NCBI GenBank assembly: GCA_937996795.1
Contig: CALKUH010000022.1
Span: 1-64,000 of the forward strand
Direction of reading: 5' to 3'
DNA from: an uncultured Verrucomicrobiota bacterium
GTDB taxonomy: Bacteria > Verrucomicrobiota > Kiritimatiellia > CAIVKH01
Length of the DNA stretch: 64,000 nucleotides
In this document: in pieces, positions 57,799-64,000 of the stretch
How positions within the stretch are numbered: the stretch's first letter is position 1
How the letters are laid out: every line of letters starts with the position of its first letter
The notes under the pieces: generated by a model
Seen by the model: the letters and a program-made list of their open reading frames with translations, nothing else
Told to the model about the DNA's origin: nothing
Database searches by the model: none
Made by a program: the position numbers and the translations under genes

Positions 57799-58717
57799 AT
57801 GCGCGATCCAGTTGATGCGGTTGGCCGGCGTGGCGCTGGCCTTCGCCGCCGGGACGGCGCACGCGCAACTGACCACGCCGCTGCACATCGGCGCGACGAA
57901 TCCGATCGCCAACGAGTTTAACGTCACGCTTCCGGGCCACCACGCGGCGCCCGGCGCGCTGGTCATGGTCCTCTGGGCCTCCAACAGCGTGATCCATCCG
58001 CCCTCCGTTGACGGCACGCCGCACGCGCTCAACCCCGCCGTATCGAACGGCGCGACCGCCATCGGGCGCTCCACCGCGCCCTCCGAAAACAACCCCGGCA
58101 TCTTCAGCCTCAGCCTCGCGCAGCCGCGCCCCGCCAGCGGCAAGGTCTTCGTCCGCGTGTTCAACAAGCCCACGCTCGGCGAATCCTCGTTCTACGCCGA
58201 CTCGCCGGTCTTCACCCTCTCCGGCAACAAGGAATTCATCGCGGCCGTCGGCCCCACCACCAACGCGCTCGACACGGCGGACGACGACGGCGACGGCCTG
58301 CACAACTCGTGGGAAAAATCCTACGGCTCCAGCTCCTCCTCCACCGACTCCGATGGCGACGGCCTTGAGGACGGCGAGGAACACCTGCTCGGCAGCAGCC
58401 CGGTGTTGGAGGATACCGACGGAGACCGCATGGCGGACGGCCACGAGCAGCGCGCGGGCACCGGCCCGACGGACCCCGCGTCCTTCCTCGGCGTCGCCGG
58501 CATGGAACCGATGGACGCCGACCTGCGGGTCCAGTGGGCCTCCGTCACTGGTCGCCTCTATCAGGTGGAAGGCGCGCACGGCCTCATCGATGCCGTCTTC
58601 AGCAACCTGAGCGACGTCGTCGCCGCCGACACCGGCGCGGTCACCTCCGTCATCCTCACCAACGCCCTGCAAGACACGCCCCCGCTCATCCTGCGCGTCC
58701 GCCTGGTTGAAGAATAA
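57785..58717 (+). CDS. Secreted protein with calcium-binding (thrombospondin type 3-like) repeats
   Basis: 310 residues with a signal peptide (about 1-28, GTAHAQ). A first domain (about 30-160) is unrecognised and may be a beta-sandwich. Residues about 165-230 hold D-x-DGDGL repeats (DDDGDGLHNSWEKSYGS, DSDGDGLEDGEEHLLGS, DTDGDRMADGHEQRAG), typical of thrombospondin type 3 calcium sites. The last 75 residues resemble the C-terminal domain after such repeats in other secreted proteins of this group. It overlaps the PEP-CTERM gene by 14 bases, so translation is probably coupled. Confidence 0.82.
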   Translation: MIASKCAIQLMRLAGVALAFAAGTAHAQLTTPLHIGATNPIANEFNVTLPGHHAAPGALVMVLWASNSVIHPPSVDGTPHALNPAVSNGATAIGRSTAPSENNPGIFSLSLAQPRPASGKVFVRVFNKPTLGESSFYADSPVFTLSGNKEFIAAVGPTTNALDTADDDGDGLHNSWEKSYGSSSSSTDSDGDGLEDGEEHLLGSSPVLEDTDGDRMADGHEQRAGTGPTDPASFLGVAGMEPMDADLRVQWASVTGRLYQVEGAHGLIDAVFSNLSDVVAADTGAVTSVILTNALQDTPPLILRVRLVEE

Positions 58718-58740
58718 GCCGCGCGTGCTACGATGACGGT

Positions 58741-59175
58741 ATGAAGCGCCTCGCCCTCATCCCTCTCGCCCTGCTCCTGCTCGCCGCCGGCTGCTCCACC
58801 CCCGCGTCGCGCATCAAGAAGAATCCTGAACTCTTCAACGCCCTGCCGCCCGAAATTCAGGAAAACGTCCGACAGGGCCGCATCGACATCGGCTATCCGC
58901 AGGATGCCGTCCTGCTCGCGCTCGGCCGCCCGAACCGCGAATACACCCGCCGCACCGCCGACGCGCAGACCATTGTCTGGTCCTACACCCGCGAGGAAAT
59001 CCGGCGCGACCGCCAGCGCGTGGACACCCGGGTCCGCGTCTATGACGCCGACGGCCGCAGCCGCACCGTCAGCGACTGGGTCTGGGTCGACGTCGAAAAC
59101 CGCCAGGAATACGAACGCCTCCGCATCGAGTTCACCAGCAACCTCGTCACCGCCATCGAGACGAATGAGCGGTAA
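58741..59175 (+). CDS. BamE/SmpA-like lipoprotein
   Basis: 144 residues with lipobox LAAGC (Cys18). The segment VRQGRIDIGYPQDAVLLALG, then RPNREYTRRTADAQTIVWSY, matches the SmpA/BamE pattern of G-x-x-x-x-DVxxxLGxP followed by a beta hairpin. Members often act in outer-membrane protein assembly; this one lies at the end of the sigma-54 surface-protein operon, 23 bp after the preceding gene, and may help assemble its products (inference). It is followed directly by a MITE-like repeat element. Confidence 0.82.
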   Translation: MKRLALIPLALLLLAAGCSTPASRIKKNPELFNALPPEIQENVRQGRIDIGYPQDAVLLALGRPNREYTRRTADAQTIVWSYTREEIRRDRQRVDTRVRVYDADGRSRTVSDWVWVDVENRQEYERLRIEFTSNLVTAIETNER

Positions 59176-59179
59176 GCAG

Positions 59180-59332
59180 GGTGAAGAGGGTGTCAGGTGT
59201 CGGGGGACGTTCCGTTCGATGTTGGATGTTCGACGTTCCCAACATTATTTTTACAGACGTTGGAAGTTCCCAAAAAAGTTTTTACAGACGTTGCAAATCC
59301 ATTCCTTCCCGACACCCGACACCTTCCTCACC
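59180..59332. mobile_element. MITE-like element with 27-bp inverted ends and paired TTACAGACGTTG cores
   Basis: The left end (59180-59208, GGGTGAAGAGGGTGTCAGGT continuing TGTCGGGG) and the right end (59303-59332) are inverted copies matching at about 24 of 27 positions. Inside lie GATGTTGGATGTTCGACGTT and two direct copies of TTACAGACGTTG starting at 59251 and 59282, 31 bp apart, as at 24306/24337. The 153-bp unit contains no gene. A non-autonomous transposon or REP-like element is the best guess. Confidence 0.6.
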
Positions 59333-59342
59333 CGCTCCACGC

Positions 59343-60221
59343 CTACTCCCTGAACGCGATCACGCCATCCAGCGTGGGCGCGTCGGCGAACAGCATCACG
59401 AGGCGGTCGAAGCCGAGGGCGATGCCGCCGCTGGGGGGCATGCGCGGGAGCGCAGATAAAAAGGCTTCGTCGAGCGGATAGACGTCTTTCCCAAGGGCCC
59501 GCCGCTGCCGCGCGGCCTCCTCGAAACGCGCGCGCTGCTCCGCGGCGTCGGTGAGCTCCGAATAGGCGTTCGCGAGTTCCAAGCCCCCGATGTACAGCTC
59601 CCAGCGCTCGGCCACCTCGGGCCGGCCCGGTTTGCGGCGCGCGAGCGCGGCGGCGGGCGCGGGATAGTCCGTGAGCACAACCGGCACGTCGCGCGGCAAC
59701 GCGGGCTCCACTTTTTCCACCAGGTCGAGGTTGAACCGCTCCTCATCCCACGCGGCCACCGGGTCCCAGCCGGCCCATTGCAGGAACGCATCGCGCACGG
59801 CGATGCGTTCCCAGCGCGGAAACAGCGCGATCCGACGCCCTTGATAGGTGAGGTCGGACGCCGCACCCGCCAGATGCGCGATCAGCGCCTTTGTGTCGGC
59901 GAGGATGTCGGTGTAGTCCGCGTGGGCGCGGTACCACTCGAGCATGGTGTATTCGGGGTGATGGCGGTCGCCGCGTTCGCCGCGACGGAAGCACGGGCCG
60001 AGCTGGAAGATTTTTTCCGCCCCGTCCGCAAGCAGCCGCTTCATGTGCAGCTCGGGGGACGTGCGCAGCCAATGGTCGCCCGAGGGCTCGGCGTCGATGT
60101 GCGTTTCCAGCGCGGGCGTTCCCAGCCGCACCGGCGTTTCGACCTCGAGGAATCCGCGCTCGTGAAAAAACGACCGCGTCGCGTGGAGCAACCGGGAACG
60201 GAGGGCCAGCGCTGGGTTCAT
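59343..60221 (-). CDS. epmA: Elongation factor P--(R)-beta-lysine ligase
   Basis: 292 residues, the size of the LysRS-like EpmA lacking an anticodon domain. Class II motifs are present: FFHERGFLEVETPVRLGTPA, LRTSPELHMKRLL, CFRRGERGDRHHPEYTMLEW (motif 2) and GIALGFDRLVML (motif 3). It attaches beta-lysine to EF-P. The efp gene is immediately upstream on the same strand (60 bp away), which supports the assignment; the EpmB aminomutase is not in the window. The start is ATG 60221. Confidence 0.93.
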   Translation of the reverse strand: MNPALALRSRLLHATRSFFHERGFLEVETPVRLGTPALETHIDAEPSGDHWLRTSPELHMKRLLADGAEKIFQLGPCFRRGERGDRHHPEYTMLEWYRAHADYTDILADTKALIAHLAGAASDLTYQGRRIALFPRWERIAVRDAFLQWAGWDPVAAWDEERFNLDLVEKVEPALPRDVPVVLTDYPAPAAALARRKPGRPEVAERWELYIGGLELANAYSELTDAAEQRARFEEAARQRRALGKDVYPLDEAFLSALPRMPPSGGIALGFDRLVMLFADAPTLDGVIAFRE

Positions 60222-60223
60222 GT

Positions 60224-60277
60224 CTGCAGGCGCGACCGCTGGTCGCGCGGGACGCGGTCAGCGACCGCGTCTACAGT
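60224..60277. repeat. Twin perfect hairpins between efp and epmA
   Basis: GCGCGACC-GCT-GGTCGCGC (60230-60248) and GACGCGGTC-AGC-GACCGCGTC (60251-60271) are two adjacent perfect stems of 8 and 9 bp, both with three-base loops and related sequences (GGTC...GACC). They fill the spacer between two functionally linked genes and look like a REP doublet or an mRNA processing or stability element. Confidence 0.65.
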
Positions 60278-60282
60278 CGTCG

Positions 60283-60849
60283 CTACTTTTTCGCCACGCG
60301 GTCCGCGTATTCGCCGGAGCGCGTGTCGATGCGGACGTTGTCGCCCTGGTTGATGAAGAGCGGGACCTGGATTTCGTAGCCGCCTTCGACTTTCGCGGGC
60401 TTGTAGGTGTTCGTCGCCGTGTTGCCCTTGAAGCCGGGTTCCGTCTCGATGATCGTTTTTTCGACGAAGATCGGCAGCGTCACTTCGACGGCCTTGCCGT
60501 TGTAGAAGAGAATGTCGACGTGCATGTTGTCGGCGAGCAGCAGTTTGTTGCGGCCGAGCACCTCGCCATCGACGAGGAATTCCTCAAAGGTCTCCGGATC
60601 GCTGAACACGAACTGGTCGCCGTTGGCGTAGGAGAACGTCAGCTCCTTGCTCTCGAGGTCCGGCTTGCCGAAGCTATCCACTTCGCGGAAGGTCTTTTCA
60701 ATCGTGTTGCCCTGCAACATGTGGCGGATGCGGCACTTGTACATGGCCATGCCCTTGCCGGGCTTTACGAACTGGAACTCGGTGATCTCGTACGGCTGGC
60801 CTTCCCACAGAATCTTCAGGCCTTTGCGCAAATCGGTGGCGTTGTACAT
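60283..60849 (-). CDS. efp: Translation elongation factor P
   Basis: 188 residues from ATG 60849, the family length; upstream in-frame starts were rejected. KOW-like domain I shows FVKPGKGMAMYKCRIRHML with the modified lysine expected at Lys32. Domains II and III follow (LTFSYANGDQFVFSDPETFE, IIETEPGFKGNTATN and QVPLFINQGDNVRIDTRSGEY). EF-P relieves ribosome stalling at proline runs; the Lys at the loop tip plus the neighbouring epmA imply beta-lysylation. AGGA precedes the start. Confidence 0.96.
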   Translation of the reverse strand: MYNATDLRKGLKILWEGQPYEITEFQFVKPGKGMAMYKCRIRHMLQGNTIEKTFREVDSFGKPDLESKELTFSYANGDQFVFSDPETFEEFLVDGEVLGRNKLLLADNMHVDILFYNGKAVEVTLPIFVEKTIIETEPGFKGNTATNTYKPAKVEGGYEIQVPLFINQGDNVRIDTRSGEYADRVAKK

Positions 60850-60972
60850 GGCAGTCCTCGCAATCGTTTCCATTCCCCCGGCTCACCCGAAGGGTTCGCT
60901 GGGATACAGGGAGCACGCGTTTTTGCCAAGCTTTTTCAGCGAAAATCCCTTGTGAATTTGCCGTTCTTCTCG

Positions 60973-61002
60973 TTGCGTTTTGGCGCGTTTTTTTGCTATT
61001 CT
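60973..61002 (+). promoter_or_regulatory. Candidate sigma-70 promoter of gyrB
   Basis: TTGCGT (60973-60978), an 18-bp spacer containing a T-run, and TATTCT (60997-61002) form a plausible promoter 27 bp upstream of ATG 61029. Confidence 0.4.
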
Positions 61003-61028
61003 CTTTCGTCTTGGAGCGCCTGAATTCT

Positions 61029-63530
<2,502 letters not shown>

Positions 63531-63534
63531 GGGA

Positions 63535-63569
63535 CTCTTCCCCGACACCCGAAACCCGACATCTTCCCT
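63535..63569. repeat. TCGGGT-type repeat between gyrB and gyrA
   Basis: The reverse complement reads GGGAAGATGTCGGGTTTCGG, continuing GTGTCGGGGAAGAG, nearly identical to 45902-45938 between dapF and mazG. It sits inside the gyrB-gyrA transcript. Confidence 0.6.
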
Positions 63570-63577
63570 CCCTTCTT

Positions 63578-64000
63578 ATGGACACACCTCCCGTCACCCC
63601 GGAACGCATCGACCCGATCAACATCGAAGACGAGATGCAGAAGGCGTACATCGATTATTCGATGTCCGTCATCATTGGTCGCGCGCTGCCCGACGCGCGC
63701 GACGGGCTGAAGCCCGTGCACCGGCGCATTCTCTACGCGATGTTCAACGAGGGCCTGCTGCACAACAAGCGCTACTCCAAGTGCGCCGGCGTAGTCGGTG
63801 AAGTGCTGAAGAAATACCACCCGCACGGCGACGCCTCGGTGTACGACGCGCTGGTGCGCCTCGCGCAGCCGTGGAACATGCGCTACACGCTGGTCGAGGG
63901 CCAGGGCAACTTCGGATCGCTCGACGGCGACCCGCCCGCGGCCTACCGGTACACCGAGTGCCGCCTTGAATCGCTCGCGGAGGAACTGCTGCGCGACATC
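63578..64000 (+). CDS. gyrA: DNA gyrase subunit A, N-terminal part (3' end outside window)
   Basis: 141 codons from ATG 63578 to the window edge. The start is typical: NIEDEMQKAYIDYSMSVIIG, then RALPDARDGLKPVHRRILYA. The quinolone-resistance region reads YHPHGDASVYDALVRLAQP, where the position equal to E. coli Ser83 is Ala, as in Mycobacterium tuberculosis, while the Asp87 equivalent is kept. The active-site Tyr is in PAAYRYTECRL. It breaks and rejoins DNA in the gyrase tetramer. It is transcribed with gyrB. Confidence 0.95.
   Translation, partial: MDTPPVTPERIDPINIEDEMQKAYIDYSMSVIIGRALPDARDGLKPVHRRILYAMFNEGLLHNKRYSKCAGVVGEVLKKYHPHGDASVYDALVRLAQPWNMRYTLVEGQGNFGSLDGDPPAAYRYTECRLESLAEELLRDI

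Overview
The window is 64 kb of GC-rich, densely coding bacterial chromosome with one tRNA gene and no rRNA, CRISPR array or recognisable insertion-sequence transposase. Several traits point to the Verrucomicrobiota/Kiritimatiellota side of the PVC group, although this is inference from protein style and not a tree: a Bacteroidetes/Chlamydia-type ParE-ParC pair beside a separate gyrB-gyrA, large secreted proteins ending in DPDGDG-type calcium-binding segments, a PEP-CTERM protein, stacked PAS histidine kinases, and both GltX and GlnS. The outer-membrane-type beta-barrel, BamE-like and CsgG-like lipoproteins and diaminopimelate synthesis indicate a diderm envelope.

Layout. 1-1336: 3' end of gltX with a nucleotidyltransferase and a tiny protein in overlapping frames. 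1333-4766: two divergent multi-pass membrane proteins around a palindrome-rich spacer. 4873-12117: a two-component cluster (PAS/GAF kinase, lone receiver, hybrid kinase, PAS kinase). 12216-16631: a giant secreted beta-propeller/cytochrome fusion. 16706-18370: glnS. 18380-24206, minus strand: thioredoxin-like lipoprotein, CsgG-like lipoprotein, receiver, 31-residue basic protein, and E2/E1beta/E1alpha of a 2-oxoacid dehydrogenase, interrupted by a frameshifted GxxExxY gene. 24371-27908: malate dehydrogenase, cupin epimerase, glycosyltransferase and a PAS-SpoIIE phosphatase. 27985-32209, minus strand: MazG-like protein, parC, parE. 32377-38628: tRNA-Glu(CTC), DUF212 protein, a zinc/manganese ABC transporter, metF, a DtxR-family regulator and a GT4 glycosyltransferase.

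38629-40920 is a gene-poor, lower-GC stretch with an unrecognised protein, a 41-codon ORF and strong hairpins. 40921-42862 is a DUF1573-rhodanese-MauE redox cassette. 42859-43851 carries a PemK-type toxin-antitoxin pair and a conserved hypothetical gene. 43967-50050 holds parB, dapF, mazG, a HAD-fold protein lacking the usual catalytic acids, a CBM20-like protein, a metallophosphoesterase and an outer-membrane protein. 50720-59175 is a surface-protein operon behind a near-consensus sigma-54 promoter: a 2116-residue DUF11 repeat protein, a PEP-CTERM protein, a calcium-binding-repeat protein and a BamE-like lipoprotein. 59343-60849 pairs epmA with efp, and 60997-64000 has gyrB and the start of gyrA.

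The least explained signals are a dispersed intergenic repeat family (paired TTACAGACGTTG cores exactly 31 bp apart at two loci, one copy inside a MITE-like element), the sigma-54 surface operon with its nested-domain giant protein, and the low-GC stretch at 38.6-40.9 kb.
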